Origin: Polynucleobacter sp.
GTDB lineage: Bacteria > Pseudomonadota > Gammaproteobacteria > Burkholderiales > Burkholderiaceae
Assembly: GCA_030696845.1 (NCBI GenBank)
Contig: JAUYRJ010000059.1
Location: 1 to 32,401 of the forward strand
Length of the DNA: 32,401 bases
Direction of reading: 5' to 3'
In this document: positions 18,629 through 28,344 of the stretch, piece by piece
Numbering within the stretch: position 1 is the first letter of the stretch
Layout: each line of letters begins with the position of its first letter
The notes under the pieces: generated by a model
What the model was told of the DNA's origin: nothing
Seen by the model: the letters and a program-made list of their open reading frames with translations, nothing else
Databases searched by the model: none
Position numbers and translations under genes: made by a program

Positions 18629-19377
18629 CAGCGGCGTTATCGATTGAGGGCATTTCAAAACACTACGGGCTGCTACAGGCGCTAGACGGTGTGTCGCTCA
18701 CAATTGAGCAGGGCGAATTCTTTGGCCTCTTAGGGCCGAATGGCGCGGGCAAAACGACCCTCATTTCGATTCTGGCGGGTTTATGTAGGCCGGATCAGGG
18801 GCGTGCCGCCATTATGGGAATTAATGTGCAGTCCAAGTTTCGTGAGGCGCGCCGGATGTTGGGCGTAGTGCCCCAAGAGCTGGTGTTTGATCCCTTTTTC
18901 ACCGTACGCGAAACCTTGCGCTTTCAGTCGGGTTATTTCGGCATTCGCAATAACGATGCGTGGATCGATGAGATCATGGCCAATTTGGACTTAACCGGAA
19001 AAGCCGATAGCAATATGCGCTCTTTGTCGGGCGGCATGAAGCGTCGGGTCTTGGTGGCTCAGGCTTTAGTGCATCGCCCGCCCGTCATCGTGCTCGATGA
19101 GCCGACGGCAGGCGTGGACGTGGAATTGCGCCAATCTCTCTGGCAGTTCATTAGTCGACTCAATCAAGACGGCCATACCATCGTGCTGACAACGCATTAT
19201 TTAGAGGAGGCTGAGGCTCTGTGTCAACGCATCGCCATGCTCAAGCAGGGCCGGATTGTGGCGCTCGATACAACAGCCAATCTACTCAGTCGCTTTGGTG
19301 GAGCAAATAAAGAAAATGGTCAAGCGGTGGATTTGGAAGACGTCTTTGTCAACATCATGTCGGGAGATGCGTTGTGA
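18625..19377 (+). CDS. yadG: ABC exporter ATP-binding protein, YadG-like
   Basis: 250-residue ATPase of an ABC-2 type exporter of unknown substrate. It carries Walker A GPNGAGKTT, a Q-loop PQELVFDP, signature LSGGMKRR, Walker B VIVLDEPTAG and the switch TTHYLEEAE. It is coupled by ATGA to mlaB upstream and by GTGA to its permease downstream, so the pair is translated with the mla genes. In E. coli yadGH lie elsewhere; here they separate mlaB from ibaG. A role in envelope lipid or polymer export is a guess from position. The symbol is by similarity. Confidence 0.88.
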   Translation: MTAALSIEGISKHYGLLQALDGVSLTIEQGEFFGLLGPNGAGKTTLISILAGLCRPDQGRAAIMGINVQSKFREARRMLGVVPQELVFDPFFTVRETLRFQSGYFGIRNNDAWIDEIMANLDLTGKADSNMRSLSGGMKRRVLVAQALVHRPPVIVLDEPTAGVDVELRQSLWQFISRLNQDGHTIVLTTHYLEEAEALCQRIAMLKQGRIVALDTTANLLSRFGGANKENGQAVDLEDVFVNIMSGDAL

Positions 19378-20153
19378 AGCACGCCCCATTTGCGTACGGC
19401 AGTGGCTTTCCAACACTGCTACGTAAGGAAGTAAAGCGTTTTTATAAGGTAGCCTTTCAGACCGTGGCTGCCCCTGTTCTGACAGCAGTCTTGTATTTAA
19501 TGATTTTTGGACACGTATTGGAAGACAAGGTTCAAATGTACGGCCATTTAAGCTACACCGCTTTTTTGGTGCCAGGTCTTGTGATGATGAGCGTATTGCA
19601 AAACGCGTTTGCTAATACGTCCTCATCCTTGATTCAATCCAAAATTACCGGGAACTTGGTTTTTGTTCTGCTCGCGCCTTTAACAAATATAGAGTTTTAT
19701 GCCGCCTATGTTCTTGCGGCGGTGTTTAGGGGTGTGGTGGTGGGCTGCGGCGTCTTTTTAATCACCGCCTGGTTTATCGAGCCCAGCTTTGCGTACCCGC
19801 TTTGGATAGTAGGGTTTGCTTTTTTGGGCGCGGCCATTTTGGGTAGCATGGGTTTGATAGCCGGTATCTGGGCGGATAAGTTTGATCAGCTCGCTGCCTT
19901 TCAGAACTTTTTAATCATGCCAGCGACGATGTTATCGGGTGTGTTTTATTCGATTCATACGCTGCCTCCAGTTTGGCAAACCATTTCGCATTTCAATCCC
20001 TTCTTTTATATGATTGACGGATTTCGGTATGGCTTTTTTGGTGTATCCGATGTGTCGCCGTGGATGAGCCTCTTGGTGGTAGGTGGATTTTTTATTGCCA
20101 TATCGATCGCGGCTTTGCGGATGCTGCAAACGGGTTATAAATTACGTCACTAA
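19374..20153 (+). CDS. yadH: ABC-2 type exporter permease, YadH-like
   Basis: 259-residue membrane permease partner of the preceding ATPase. The start is a GTG at 19374 inside a GTGA overlap. The N-terminal KEVKRFYKVAFQTV is typical of ABC-2 permeases, followed by about six hydrophobic helices. FLVPGLVMMSVLQNAFANTSSSLIQSK and FQNFLIMPATMLSGVFYSI-type segments are hallmark ABC-2 stretches, with a late FNPFFYMIDGFRYGFFG. Substrate unknown. Confidence 0.88.
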   Translation: MKHAPFAYGSGFPTLLRKEVKRFYKVAFQTVAAPVLTAVLYLMIFGHVLEDKVQMYGHLSYTAFLVPGLVMMSVLQNAFANTSSSLIQSKITGNLVFVLLAPLTNIEFYAAYVLAAVFRGVVVGCGVFLITAWFIEPSFAYPLWIVGFAFLGAAILGSMGLIAGIWADKFDQLAAFQNFLIMPATMLSGVFYSIHTLPPVWQTISHFNPFFYMIDGFRYGFFGVSDVSPWMSLLVVGGFFIAISIAALRMLQTGYKLRH

Positions 20154-20180
20154 GCTGGTGAGTAAAAAACCGATGTACCT

Positions 20181-20187
20181 TAAGGAG
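20181..20187 (+). promoter_or_regulatory. ibaG: Shine-Dalgarno that fixes the ibaG start
   Basis: TAAGGAG lies 5 nt before the ATG at 20193 and only 2 nt before an in-frame TTG at 20190, so the ATG is preferred. Confidence 0.65.
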
Positions 20188-20192
20188 TATTG

Positions 20193-20441
20193 ATGTTACC
20201 TACCCCCGAACAAATTAAGTCCTACATTGAGCAGGGCATTTCCTGTACGCACTTGGAGGTTGAGGGCGATGGACAGCACTTTTTCGCTACCATTGTGAGC
20301 CCGGCTTTTGAAGGCAAGCGCTTAATTCAGCGACACCAGATGGTTTACGGTGCCATGGGTGATCGGATGAAAGCGGAAGTGCATGCCTTATCGATTAAGG
20401 CCTTTACGCCAACGGAGTTTTTAGAGAAGTCTGGGCAGTAA
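20193..20441 (+). CDS. ibaG: BolA/IbaG family protein
   Basis: 82-residue member of the BolA family, which partners with monothiol glutaredoxins in Fe-S handling. It has the compact BolA fold with the conserved RHQMVYGAMGDRM (invariant histidine) and an ending HALSIKAFTP. Its position directly before murA and behind the mla genes is the same as E. coli ibaG (yrbA), so I name it IbaG rather than BolA. It lies 39 bp before murA and 39 bp after the ABC permease. Confidence 0.88.
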   Translation: MLPTPEQIKSYIEQGISCTHLEVEGDGQHFFATIVSPAFEGKRLIQRHQMVYGAMGDRMKAEVHALSIKAFTPTEFLEKSGQ

Positions 20442-20480
20442 ACAATACCTGCAGCAAATCAAGAATCAGCAAAGAGCGTA

Positions 20481-21743
20481 ATGGATAAATTAAAAATGAT
20501 AGGCGGTACACCGCTACAGGGCGAGGTAGTGATTGCGGGCGCGAAAAATGCAGCACTGCCTATTTTGTGCGCATGCCTTTTGACTAAGGAGCCGATCGTC
20601 TTGCGCAACGTCCCCGATTTGCAGGATGTGCGCACCATGTTGAAGTTGCTTAAAAATATGGGCGTTCAAGTGGATTTTCCGAATGCGCACGATCGAACAC
20701 ACTTAATCTTGAATGCGGCAAATATCAGCAGTTCAGAAGCAACGTACGATATTGTTAAAACCATGCGTGCATCGATTTTGGTCTTGGGGCCATTGCTCGC
20801 ACGCTTAGGCAATGCGACGGTATCCTTACCGGGGGGCTGTGCGATTGGCGCAAGGCCGGTGGATCAGCACATTAAAGGCCTGAAGGCGATGGGCGCCGCC
20901 ATGAAAATCAAAAGCGGCAATATCGAGGCGAAGGCCGAGAGACTGCAGGGCGCATCGATTTTGACCGACATGATTACGGTTACCGGTACCGAAAATTTAT
21001 TGATGGCGGCAACATTGGCCAACGGTACTACCGTTTTAGAAAACGCTGCGCGCGAGCCTGAGGTGGGTGACTTGGCTGAGCTCCTTGTCAAAATGGGCGC
21101 CAAGATTACGGGTATTGGCACGGATAAATTAGTGATCGAAGGCGTAGAGGTATTGCACGGCGCCGAGCATAGCGTGATTCCCGACCGCATCGAGGCCGGT
21201 ACATTTTTGTGCGCGGTAGCGGCGGCTGGTGGGGATGTTCTGGTAAAGCAGTGCCGCCCGGACACCTTGGACGCCGTTTTAGCCAAATTGCGGGACGTGG
21301 GTTTAGAGATGGAGGCGGGCCCGAACTGGATCCGCGCCAAGATGAAAAAGCGCCCGATGGCGGTGAGCTTTCGGACTTCGGAGTACCCTGCCTTTCCAAC
21401 CGATATGCAGGCGCAGCTCATGACGGTGAATGCGATTGCGCAGGGTAGCTCAACCATTACCGAGACGATTTTTGAGAACCGGTTTATGCACGTGCAAGAG
21501 CTCAACCGCCTTGGAGCCGACATCGCTATCGAGGGCAATACGGCGATTGCTCAAGGGGTGGACAAATTATCGGGCGCCACTGTCATGGCAACCGACCTGC
21601 GGGCTTCGGCTAGCCTGGTTATTGCCGGCTTAGCTGCTCAGGGTGAGACCATCGTAGACCGAATCTATCACCTGGATCGGGGTTATGACCGCATGGAGCA
21701 TAAATTGACGCAACTTGGCGCAAACATTCAGCGCGTGAAATAA
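20481..21743 (+). CDS. murA: UDP-N-acetylglucosamine 1-carboxyvinyltransferase
   Basis: First committed step of peptidoglycan synthesis: transfers enolpyruvate from PEP to UDP-GlcNAc in the cytoplasm. The 420 residues match the family. It has the substrate-binding K22-N23 (GAKNAALPI), the catalytic C120 in [13 protein letters not shown] (fosfomycin target; cysteine, so expected sensitive type), and [15 protein letters not shown] near the end. It starts at ATG 20481 and ends 7 bp before hisG, so it may be transcribed with the his genes. Confidence 0.97.
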   Translation: MDKLKMIGGTPLQGEVVIAGAKNAALPILCACLLTKEPIVLRNVPDLQDVRTMLKLLKNMGVQVDFPNAHDRTHLILNAANISSSEATYDIVKTMRASILVLGPLLARLGNATVSLPGGCAIGARPVDQHIKGLKAMGAAMKIKSGNIEAKAERLQGASILTDMITVTGTENLLMAATLANGTTVLENAAREPEVGDLAELLVKMGAKITGIGTDKLVIEGVEVLHGAEHSVIPDRIEAGTFLCAVAAAGGDVLVKQCRPDTLDAVLAKLRDVGLEMEAGPNWIRAKMKKRPMAVSFRTSEYPAFPTDMQAQLMTVNAIAQGSSTITETIFENRFMHVQELNRLGADIAIEGNTAIAQGVDKLSGATVMATDLRASASLVIAGLAAQGETIVDRIYHLDRGYDRMEHKLTQLGANIQRVK

Positions 21744-21750
21744 TAGTTCC

Positions 21751-22377
21751 ATGAAACTCACTCTCGCCCTATCTAAGGGACGCATCTTCGAAGAAACCGC
21801 GGCGATTTTGTCCAAGGTCGGTATTCGGCCTCTGGAGGATCCCGAGAAGTCGCGCAAGCTGATTATTGAGACCTCTAACCCCGACGTACGATTACTTATC
21901 GTGCGCGCATCGGATGTGCCAACCTATGTGCAGTTTGGCGGAGCGGACTTTGGGGTGGCTGGTTTGGATGTCTTAATGGAAAAAGGCACCGATGGCCTGT
22001 ATGTGCCATTTGATTTGGGTATCGCTAAATGCCGCATGTCGGTTGCGGTGTGCGCTGGCTTTGATTACGCAAAAGCCGTGCGTCAAGGTTCGCGCTTAAA
22101 AGTGGCAACGAAATACATCAACTGCGCTCGCGAGCACTTTGCCAATAAAGGCGTGCATATCGATACGATTCAGCTCTACGGTTCCATGGAGCTTGCGCCG
22201 CTTGTTGGTTTGGCGGATGCGATTGTGGACTTGGTTTCGACTGGCAACACCCTAAAAGCCAATGGCTTGGTTGAAGTCGAGGCGATCGCCGATATCAGCG
22301 CGCGCCTGGTCGTCAACCAAGCGTCCTATAAACGCAAGCGTGCGCAATTGCAGCCTTTCTTTGAGCAACTGAAATAA
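21751..22377 (+). CDS. hisG: ATP phosphoribosyltransferase, short form
   Basis: First step of histidine synthesis: ATP plus PRPP to phosphoribosyl-ATP. At 208 residues it is the short HisG_S form without the C-terminal regulatory domain; such enzymes need HisZ for activity and histidine feedback, and HisZ is not in this window. The motifs include [30 protein letters not shown] and [14 protein letters not shown] for phosphate binding. It lies 7 bp after murA and 5 bp before hisD. Confidence 0.97.
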   Translation: MKLTLALSKGRIFEETAAILSKVGIRPLEDPEKSRKLIIETSNPDVRLLIVRASDVPTYVQFGGADFGVAGLDVLMEKGTDGLYVPFDLGIAKCRMSVAVCAGFDYAKAVRQGSRLKVATKYINCAREHFANKGVHIDTIQLYGSMELAPLVGLADAIVDLVSTGNTLKANGLVEVEAIADISARLVVNQASYKRKRAQLQPFFEQLK

Positions 22378-22382
22378 TCCAA

Positions 22383-23717
22383 ATGACCAGCTCAGTTCCA
22401 GTAAAACGCCTCAATAGTAGCGATGCCAACTTCAAGGCCACGTTGATGGCAAGCCTCTCCTTGCCAAGTGCGGACGATAACGCAATTGATGCGGCAGTAC
22501 TGGCAATTTTGGCAGACGTTAAGGCGCGAGGCGATGAAGCGGTGTTGGCCTACACGAAACAATTTGATCGCTTAAGCGCTGCGAATGCCGCTAAAAGCGT
22601 TGCCGACCTCGAAATTTCCCGCGGTGATTTAGAGCAAGCGTACGCGCAGTTATCGCCCGAGCAAAAAAATGCCCTGGATATCGCGGCCAGTCGAGTGCGC
22701 GCGTATCACGAAAAACAGCGCACCGAAGCGGGCTGCCATTCTTGGGAATACACCGAGGCCGATGGTACGCGTTTAGGTCAAAAAGTTACGCCACTGGATC
22801 GCGTTGGCATATACGTGCCTGGCGGCAAGGCGGCCTATCCATCCTCAGTACTCATGAATGCCATTCCCGCCAAAGTGGCAGGAGTGCAGGAAGTCATGAT
22901 GGTGGTGCCTACGCCCGATGGCGCGCGCAATCCCTTAGTGCTGGCCGCCGCATGGCTCGCTGGCGTGGATCGGGTCTTTACGATTGGCGGCGCGCAAGCC
23001 GTTGCCGCCTTGGCCTATGGTACGCATACGGTTCCCGCAGTCGATAAGATTGTCGGTCCAGGCAATGCGTATGTAGCTGCTGCGAAGCGCCGTGTTTTTG
23101 GTACGGTGGGCATCGATATGATTGCGGGCCCATCCGAGATTTTGGTTTTGTGCGACGGCAGCACCAACCCGGATTGGGTCGCGATGGATTTGTTTTCGCA
23201 GGCGGAGCATGATGAGTTGGCGCAGTCGATTTTGCTGACACCCGATGCGCAATTTATTGAAGCGGTACAAGCCAGTATTGATCGGCTGTTACCAGAGATG
23301 CCGCGCCATGAGGTGATTCGGACCTCGCTGACGAACCGTGCGCTCTTGATTCAGGTGAAGGATATGGCGGAGTCATGCGCCATTGCCAATGCGATTGCCG
23401 CCGAACATTTAGAGATTTGTGCAGCGGAGCCACGCCGCTGGGCTGATTTAATTCGCCACGCGGGCGCAATCTTTATGGGTAATTACACCAGCGAAGCGCT
23501 GGGTGATTATTGCGCTGGACCAAACCACGTATTACCAACCGCGCGCACAGCGCGCTTTTCATCACCGCTTGGTGTGTATGACTTTATTAAGCGCTCAAGC
23601 ATGATTGAGGTTAGTGAGGCCGGCGCTCAAACCCTGGGCAAGATTGCCAGCACCTTGGCCCATGGCGAGGGCTTACAAGCTCACGCTAGAGCGGCCGAGA
23701 TGCGGCTGAAATCATAG
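22383..23717 (+). CDS. hisD: Histidinol dehydrogenase
   Basis: Last two oxidations of the pathway, L-histidinol to histidine, NAD- and Zn-dependent. 444 residues. Visible are the [14 protein letters not shown] loop, [26 protein letters not shown], and the active-site and metal histidines in [20 protein letters not shown] and GPNHVLPTA. It ends 9 bp from the stop of the convergent hisC with no hairpin terminator between them. Confidence 0.97.
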   Translation: MTSSVPVKRLNSSDANFKATLMASLSLPSADDNAIDAAVLAILADVKARGDEAVLAYTKQFDRLSAANAAKSVADLEISRGDLEQAYAQLSPEQKNALDIAASRVRAYHEKQRTEAGCHSWEYTEADGTRLGQKVTPLDRVGIYVPGGKAAYPSSVLMNAIPAKVAGVQEVMMVVPTPDGARNPLVLAAAWLAGVDRVFTIGGAQAVAALAYGTHTVPAVDKIVGPGNAYVAAAKRRVFGTVGIDMIAGPSEILVLCDGSTNPDWVAMDLFSQAEHDELAQSILLTPDAQFIEAVQASIDRLLPEMPRHEVIRTSLTNRALLIQVKDMAESCAIANAIAAEHLEICAAEPRRWADLIRHAGAIFMGNYTSEALGDYCAGPNHVLPTARTARFSSPLGVYDFIKRSSMIEVSEAGAQTLGKIASTLAHGEGLQAHARAAEMRLKS

Positions 23718-23726
23718 GCGACTTTA

Positions 23727-24791
23727 CTAAACCAGTTCTTTTAGCGCTGCAATCAATTCCTGATTTTGTTCGTCTGTGCCAATCGTGATCCGCAGAAAAG
23801 CATCAATGCGGGGCGATTTAAAGTGGCGCACGATGATGCCGCGCTCACGCAATTGCTCGTAAAGCGTAGCGCCTGCGTGTTTGGGGTGGCGTGTAAAGAC
23901 AAAATTCGCGGTGGAGGGCAGGGTCTCAAAGCCGAGTTGATCTAATGCGTCAACCAACACCCCTCGCGTCCGAATGACTTTGGCCGACATGCTCTCCAAG
24001 TAGGCTTGATCTTCGATTGCTGCGATCGCGCCGGCCTGCGCTAGGCGTCCGAGTGGGTAGGAGTTAAAACTGTTTTTAACGCGCTCCAGCCCTTCAATCA
24101 GGGCGGGGTGCCCGACCGCAAAGCCTACGCGCAATCCCGCTAAAGCGCGCGACTTGGAGAGAGTATGGGTAACTAATAAATTCTCGGGGCAATGTTCACC
24201 ACGCAAGAGCGGAATGCAAGACTCGGTACCGTAATCCACATACGCCTCATCGATCACCACCACCGAGCCAGAGTTTTTCTTGAGCAAGAGCTCAATCTCG
24301 GCACGGGGAATTGCCCTGCCAGTAGGGGCATTGGGGTTGGGAAAAATAATGCCGCCATTGAGTTTGGCGTAGGCATCGAGTTCGATTTCAAAATGGGGGC
24401 CTAAGGGCACGGTTTCGTATTGAATGCCAAAGAGCTTGCAATAAACCGGATAAAAGCTATAGCTAATGTCCGGAAACAACAGGGGTAATTTTTGCTTGAG
24501 CAAACCCTGAAACACATGCGCTAAAACCTCATCCGAGCCATTTCCTAAAAAAACCTGCTTTGGATCAAGGCCATGCAGTTTGGCAACGGCGGCTTTGAGA
24601 CGAGATCCTTCAGGGTCTGGGTAGAGGCGCAGGTCAGCGGTATTTTCAGTGGCAATCGCAGCTAAGGCTTTAGGCGATGGGCCATAAGGGCTTTCATTGG
24701 TATTGAGTTTGACAAGCCGCTGCAGTTGCGGCTGCTCCCCTGGCACATAAGGGGTGAGGGTTTGTACAACGGGGCTCCAAAAGCGGCTCAT
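23727..24791 (-). CDS. hisC: Histidinol-phosphate aminotransferase (opposite strand to the other his genes)
   Basis: PLP-dependent transamination of imidazole acetol-phosphate to histidinol-phosphate. 354 residues from the ATG at 24791; the frame is open to 24872 but the extra residues are hydrophobic junk relative to the family. Key motifs are [42 protein letters not shown] and the PLP lysine in [16 protein letters not shown]. In most betaproteobacteria hisC lies in line between hisD and hisB. Here it occupies the same place but is inverted, convergent with hisD and divergent from hisB, with a candidate promoter just upstream. Confidence 0.95.
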   Translation of the reverse strand: MSRFWSPVVQTLTPYVPGEQPQLQRLVKLNTNESPYGPSPKALAAIATENTADLRLYPDPEGSRLKAAVAKLHGLDPKQVFLGNGSDEVLAHVFQGLLKQKLPLLFPDISYSFYPVYCKLFGIQYETVPLGPHFEIELDAYAKLNGGIIFPNPNAPTGRAIPRAEIELLLKKNSGSVVVIDEAYVDYGTESCIPLLRGEHCPENLLVTHTLSKSRALAGLRVGFAVGHPALIEGLERVKNSFNSYPLGRLAQAGAIAAIEDQAYLESMSAKVIRTRGVLVDALDQLGFETLPSTANFVFTRHPKHAGATLYEQLRERGIIVRHFKSPRIDAFLRITIGTDEQNQELIAALKELV

Positions 24792-24811
24792 CGGAATTGA
24801 TCTCAGAAAAA

Positions 24812-24840
24812 ATAGTAAAACAGTCAGGCAAGAAAAACAA
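24812..24840 (-). promoter_or_regulatory. hisC: Candidate promoter for the inverted hisC
   Basis: On the minus strand TTGTTT (24840-24835), a 17-nt spacer and TACTAT (24817-24812). The predicted start lies about 14 nt before the hisC ATG, leaving a short leader containing GAGATC. Confidence 0.4.
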
Positions 24841-24868
24841 AAAACCAGATAACCAGAACAGCACAGCG

Positions 24869-24890
24869 TCATTCATAGCTAAGTGAATGA
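24869..24890. promoter_or_regulatory. Perfect inverted repeat in the hisC-hisB divergent region
   Basis: TCATTCA (24869-24875) and its exact complement TGAATGA (24884-24890) flank an 8-nt centre. It lies midway between the two divergent genes, 29 bp upstream of the candidate hisC promoter and about 30 bp upstream of a TATTAT (24920-24925) that might serve as a hisB -10. It may be an operator or a short hairpin. Function unknown. Confidence 0.35.
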
Positions 24891-24965
24891 TTTGCATACA
24901 ACAAATCCATCAGCAATGATATTATGAGGCTTCAATAAACACTTCGCCTACGGGCGCTTTGATGT

Positions 24966-25553
24966 ATGCGGCAGGCCGACGTTACCCGAAATACTTCGGA
25001 AACCCAAATTCAGATTGCCATTAATCTTGATGGTACTGGCAAAGCCGAGCTCGCCTCGGGTGTGCCATTCCTCGATCATATGCTCGACCAGATCGCCCGT
25101 CACGGGATGATTGATCTCAAGGTCGTCGCCAAAGGCGATACCCACATTGATGATCATCACACCGTTGAGGACGTTGGCATCACCCTAGGTCAGGCTATTG
25201 CCAAGGCTGTTGGAGACAAGTCGGGCATTACTCGCTACGGGCATTCTTATGTTCCGCTTGATGAAACCCTGTCTCGGGTGGTGATCGATTTTTCAGGGCG
25301 TCCCGGTTTGGAGTTTCATGTGCCATTTACCCGCGCGCGGGTAGGGGACTTTGATGTGGATCTCAGTATTGAGTTCTTTCGTGGTTTTGTAAACCATGCT
25401 GGCGTGACGCTGCACATCGATAATTTACGTGGTGTAAATGCCCACCATCAAATTGAGACCGTATTTAAAGCCTTTGGCCGCGCCTTGCGTATGGCCCTTA
25501 GCTTAGATCCCCGCGCCGCTGGCGTTGTGCCTTCTACGAAAGGTAGCCTCTAG
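24966..25553 (+). CDS. hisB: Imidazoleglycerol-phosphate dehydratase
   Basis: Dehydrates imidazole glycerol phosphate, sixth step of histidine synthesis; monofunctional form (195 residues, no phosphatase domain). Mn-binding motifs occur twice as in the family: [16 protein letters not shown] and [17 protein letters not shown], with [13 protein letters not shown] near the start. No clear Shine-Dalgarno precedes the ATG; a small CGCC-TACG-GGCG hairpin lies 10 nt upstream. Because hisC upstream is inverted, hisB needs its own promoter. Confidence 0.96.
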   Translation: MRQADVTRNTSETQIQIAINLDGTGKAELASGVPFLDHMLDQIARHGMIDLKVVAKGDTHIDDHHTVEDVGITLGQAIAKAVGDKSGITRYGHSYVPLDETLSRVVIDFSGRPGLEFHVPFTRARVGDFDVDLSIEFFRGFVNHAGVTLHIDNLRGVNAHHQIETVFKAFGRALRMALSLDPRAAGVVPSTKGSL

Positions 25554-25638
25554 TCATTGCCGGATGCGCCATCGTTTGTTACTGTTATGACGATGCACCA
25601 ACCGCTTTTTTTATTAGTCGCTAAAGAATAGGTCTCCT

Positions 25639-26310
25639 TTGACCCAACAGATTGCCATCGTCGATTACGGAATGGGAAATTTGCGTTCCGTGTATCAGGC
25701 CTTTCGTCATGTCGCCCCGAATGCGAATGTGCTGTTCGCAACCGCGCCGGAGCACATTCAACACGCCGATCGCGTAGTTTTGCCGGGTCAAGGCGCGATG
25801 CCCGACTGCATGAAGCAGTTAAGGGAGTCTGGTTTATTGGAGGCCTTGCTACTGGCTGCGAAAACCAAGCCCATGTTGGGCGTGTGCGTGGGTGAGCAAA
25901 TGCTGTTTGAACACAGCAAGGAAGTGCGCGCAGATCAGCGGCAGGACATTCATGCTTACACGCCCTGCTTGGGCTTAATTCCAGGTGAAGTGCGGCGTTT
26001 TGACTTAGCCGGCCAATTGCAAGCCGATGGCTCTGAATACAAAGTACCGCACATGGGCTGGAATCAGGTTCGGCAAGAACAAAGTCACCCGCTTTGGGAG
26101 GGCATTCCGAATTTAAGCAGTTTTTATTTTGTGCACAGCTTTTATGCCGTACCAGCCAAAACAGAACATACCGTGGGCTCAACCGAGTACGGCGCGTGGT
26201 TTACATCCGCGATTGCGCGGGATAATATTTTTGCTACTCAGTTTCATCCAGAAAAGAGTGCAGAATACGGATTACGGCTTTATGAAAACTTCGTTACTTG
26301 GCAACCTTAA
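25639..26310 (+). CDS. hisH: Imidazole glycerol phosphate synthase, glutaminase subunit
   Basis: Class I glutamine amidotransferase that feeds ammonia to HisF. 223 residues from a TTG at 25639 that gives the proper N-terminus [11 protein letters not shown]; there is no ATG or GTG in a suitable place. The nucleophile is C83 in [10 protein letters not shown], with H203 and E205 in QFHPEKS completing the triad. An 85-bp gap separates it from hisB and holds no gene. In some Burkholderiaceae a MarC-type gene sits here; it is absent. Confidence 0.96.
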   Translation: MTQQIAIVDYGMGNLRSVYQAFRHVAPNANVLFATAPEHIQHADRVVLPGQGAMPDCMKQLRESGLLEALLLAAKTKPMLGVCVGEQMLFEHSKEVRADQRQDIHAYTPCLGLIPGEVRRFDLAGQLQADGSEYKVPHMGWNQVRQEQSHPLWEGIPNLSSFYFVHSFYAVPAKTEHTVGSTEYGAWFTSAIARDNIFATQFHPEKSAEYGLRLYENFVTWQP

Positions 26311-26325
26311 TTTTTCCTATTCATC

Positions 26326-27102
26326 ATGCTGCTAATTCCTGCAATTGACATTAAAGACGGCCACTGCGTTCGCTTAGAGCAAGGCGATATGGACCGCGCT
26401 ACGGTTTTCTCAGAAGATCCCGCCGCCATGGCGGCGCACTGGGTGAGCAAGGGCGCGCGCCGCTTGCATCTAGTGGACCTGAATGGCGCCTTTGCGGGCA
26501 AACCCAAAAATGAATCCGCTATTAAGGCTATTCTCAAAGCCGTTGGCGACGACATTCCAGTGCAACTCGGTGGCGGTATTCGGGATTTAGAAACCATTGA
26601 GCGTTTACTCGATGATGGCATTAGCACCATCATCATTGGTACGGCCGCAGTGAAGAACCCCGGCTTTGTGCAAGATGCCTGTACCGCCTTTAGCGGCCAC
26701 ATCATGGTGGGCCTCGATGCCCGCGATGGAAAAGTGGCCACCGATGGGTGGAGTAAGCTCACCGGCCATGAAGTCATCGATCTGGCGAAGAAGTTTGAGG
26801 ACTACGGAGTAGAGGCGATTATCTACACCGACATCGGACGCGATGGCATGCTCAAGGGCGTCAATTTAGAAGCGACGATTAAGTTGGCTCAAGCCGTGCG
26901 CATTCCGGTGATTGCCAGTGGCGGCCTATCCAACAATAAAGACATTGAAGCGCTTTGCGCTGCTGAACAAGAGGGTGTGATGGGCGTGATCGCTGGCCGC
27001 TCGATTTACTCCGGTGATTTGGATTTAACGACTGCGCAGCAATATGCCGATGAGCAAACCGCTAAATACGCGGCGCTCATTGCAAAAAAACTCAGTAGCT
27101 AA
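26326..27102 (+). CDS. hisA: Phosphoribosylformimino-5-aminoimidazole carboxamide ribotide isomerase
   Basis: Amadori-type isomerisation of ProFAR, a TIM-barrel enzyme. 258 residues, normal length plus a short C-terminal tail. The general acid and base aspartates are D8 (PAIDIKDG) and D131 (GLDARDG), with phosphate-binding [16 protein letters not shown] and IASGGLS loops. It lies 15 bp after hisH. Confidence 0.97.
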   Translation: MLLIPAIDIKDGHCVRLEQGDMDRATVFSEDPAAMAAHWVSKGARRLHLVDLNGAFAGKPKNESAIKAILKAVGDDIPVQLGGGIRDLETIERLLDDGISTIIIGTAAVKNPGFVQDACTAFSGHIMVGLDARDGKVATDGWSKLTGHEVIDLAKKFEDYGVEAIIYTDIGRDGMLKGVNLEATIKLAQAVRIPVIASGGLSNNKDIEALCAAEQEGVMGVIAGRSIYSGDLDLTTAQQYADEQTAKYAALIAKKLSS

Positions 27103-27176
27103 TGTTCACTTCAAGCACAGCGTCATCAAACTAAAACCATTCAAAACCATTCGCTTCATTTACATCATAAAAACGC

Positions 27177-27935
27177 GTGCTCACTAAACGAATTATTCCT
27201 TGCCTGGATGTGACCGCTGGACGTGTCGTCAAGGGCATCAACTTTGTGGGTTTGCGCGATGCCGGCGATCCGGTAGAGATTGCGCGCCGCTATGATGAGC
27301 AGGGCGTGGATGAGCTGACGTTTTTAGACATTACCGCCACATCCGATGGGCGCGATTTATTGTTACCGATTATTGAAGCGGTCGCGGCGCAGGTGTTTAT
27401 TCCGTTAACGGTAGGCGGTGGCGTGCGGGCGGTTGCGGATGTGCGGCGTTTACTAAATGCGGGCGCTGATAAAGTGAGCATGAACTCCTCCGCGGTTGCA
27501 AATCCGGATTTGGTGTCCGATGCGGCTGCGCATTACGGTTCGCAATGCATCGTAGTGGCAATTGATGCCAAGCGCGTTGCAGAGAACCGATGGGAAGTAT
27601 TTACCCACGGCGGCAGAACCGCAACGGGGTTAGATGTGGTGGAGTGGGCGCGCGAAGTAACGCGCCGCGGCGCCGGCGAAATTTTGCTGACCAGCATGAA
27701 TCAGGATGGTACGCAAGACGGATTTGATTTGGCCCTAACGGCGGCGGTGAGCGCCGCAGTGCCTGTTCCGGTGATCGCCAGTGGTGGCGTGGGCAACTTA
27801 CAGCATCTGGTGGACGGCATTATCAAAGGCAGGGCCGATGCCGTGCTGGCAGCGAGCATCTTTCATTACGGCACCTATACCGTAAAAGAGGCCAAGGAAT
27901 ACATGGCGGCCCAGGGAATCCCCGTTCGGCTTTAA
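27177..27935 (+). CDS. hisF: Imidazole glycerol phosphate synthase, cyclase subunit
   Basis: TIM-barrel cyclase that uses ammonia from HisH to make IGP and AICAR. 252 residues from a GTG at 27177 ([19 protein letters not shown]). Catalytic aspartates D11 and D130 sit exactly where they do in T. maritima HisF. Phosphate loops TVGGGVR and IASGGVG are present. A 74-bp gap separates it from hisA. Its stop shares the palindrome TTAA with the stop of the opposite-strand HTH gene. Confidence 0.97.
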   Translation: MLTKRIIPCLDVTAGRVVKGINFVGLRDAGDPVEIARRYDEQGVDELTFLDITATSDGRDLLLPIIEAVAAQVFIPLTVGGGVRAVADVRRLLNAGADKVSMNSSAVANPDLVSDAAAHYGSQCIVVAIDAKRVAENRWEVFTHGGRTATGLDVVEWAREVTRRGAGEILLTSMNQDGTQDGFDLALTAAVSAAVPVPVIASGGVGNLQHLVDGIIKGRADAVLAASIFHYGTYTVKEAKEYMAAQGIPVRL

Positions 27936-28255
27936 GCAAATACGACGCTAGTGCGTCCAATCCGTTGATCCCGATTGGCTTTGCGAACCACAATTTGAAT
28001 ATCACGACCGAGCTTATTGAGGCATTGCAGCATCTTCGTTTCGCTAATGCCGTGGAATTGGCCGCGCAACATGCTTGATAACTTAGGCTGTGACATACCC
28101 AAAATTAAAGCGGCCTCCATTTGGGTTAGGCGACGATTTTTTATGATTTCACCAATTTTTTCAGCTAAACCAGCCTTGACCATCATCTCTTGGTCGTTGG
28201 TAAAGCCGATGTCAGCGTAGATATTGCTAGTGCTTTTTTCTATTTTTAAGGCCAT
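27932..28255 (-). CDS. HTH (XRE/HigA-like) protein, probably an orphan antitoxin
   Basis: 107-residue DNA-binding protein with an XRE helix-turn-helix at about 44-66 ([23 protein letters not shown]) in a short N-terminally extended domain. The C-terminal [19 protein letters not shown] is typical of the HigA/HTH_37 antitoxins that pair with a RelE- or Gp49-type toxin. No toxin gene lies next to it: hisF ends at its stop and hisI begins 90 bp from its start. It lies on the minus strand inside the his cluster. Base use and its AT-rich upstream suggest acquisition. Whether it still regulates anything is unknown. Confidence 0.75.
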   Translation of the reverse strand: MALKIEKSTSNIYADIGFTNDQEMMVKAGLAEKIGEIIKNRRLTQMEAALILGMSQPKLSSMLRGQFHGISETKMLQCLNKLGRDIQIVVRKANRDQRIGRTSVVFA

Positions 28256-28260
28256 ATCAA

Positions 28261-28266
28261 ATTATA
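28261..28266 (-). promoter_or_regulatory. -10 box of a probable leaderless promoter for the HTH gene
   Basis: Read on the minus strand this is TATAAT, ending 5 nt before the HTH gene's ATG (28255), so transcription should start at or next to the start codon. There is no Shine-Dalgarno. The -35 is weak. Confidence 0.4.
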
Positions 28267-28344
28267 CCTAAATAGATATAAATTAATACCGCAATTCATT
28301 GCAGATTAGTAGTCAAATACGCAACTCTGTCAGAATGAAAGCCT

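Noticed and set aside
20864-21538. 224-codon minus-strand frame inside murA
   Set aside because: It lies wholly antisense to an intact murA with all catalytic motifs. Its translation has no recognisable domain, and long antisense frames are common in this codon pattern.
25550-26182. 210-codon minus-strand frame across the hisB-hisH gap and hisH
   Set aside because: Antisense to hisH and low-complexity cysteine- and arginine-rich; no motif or ribosome site supports it.
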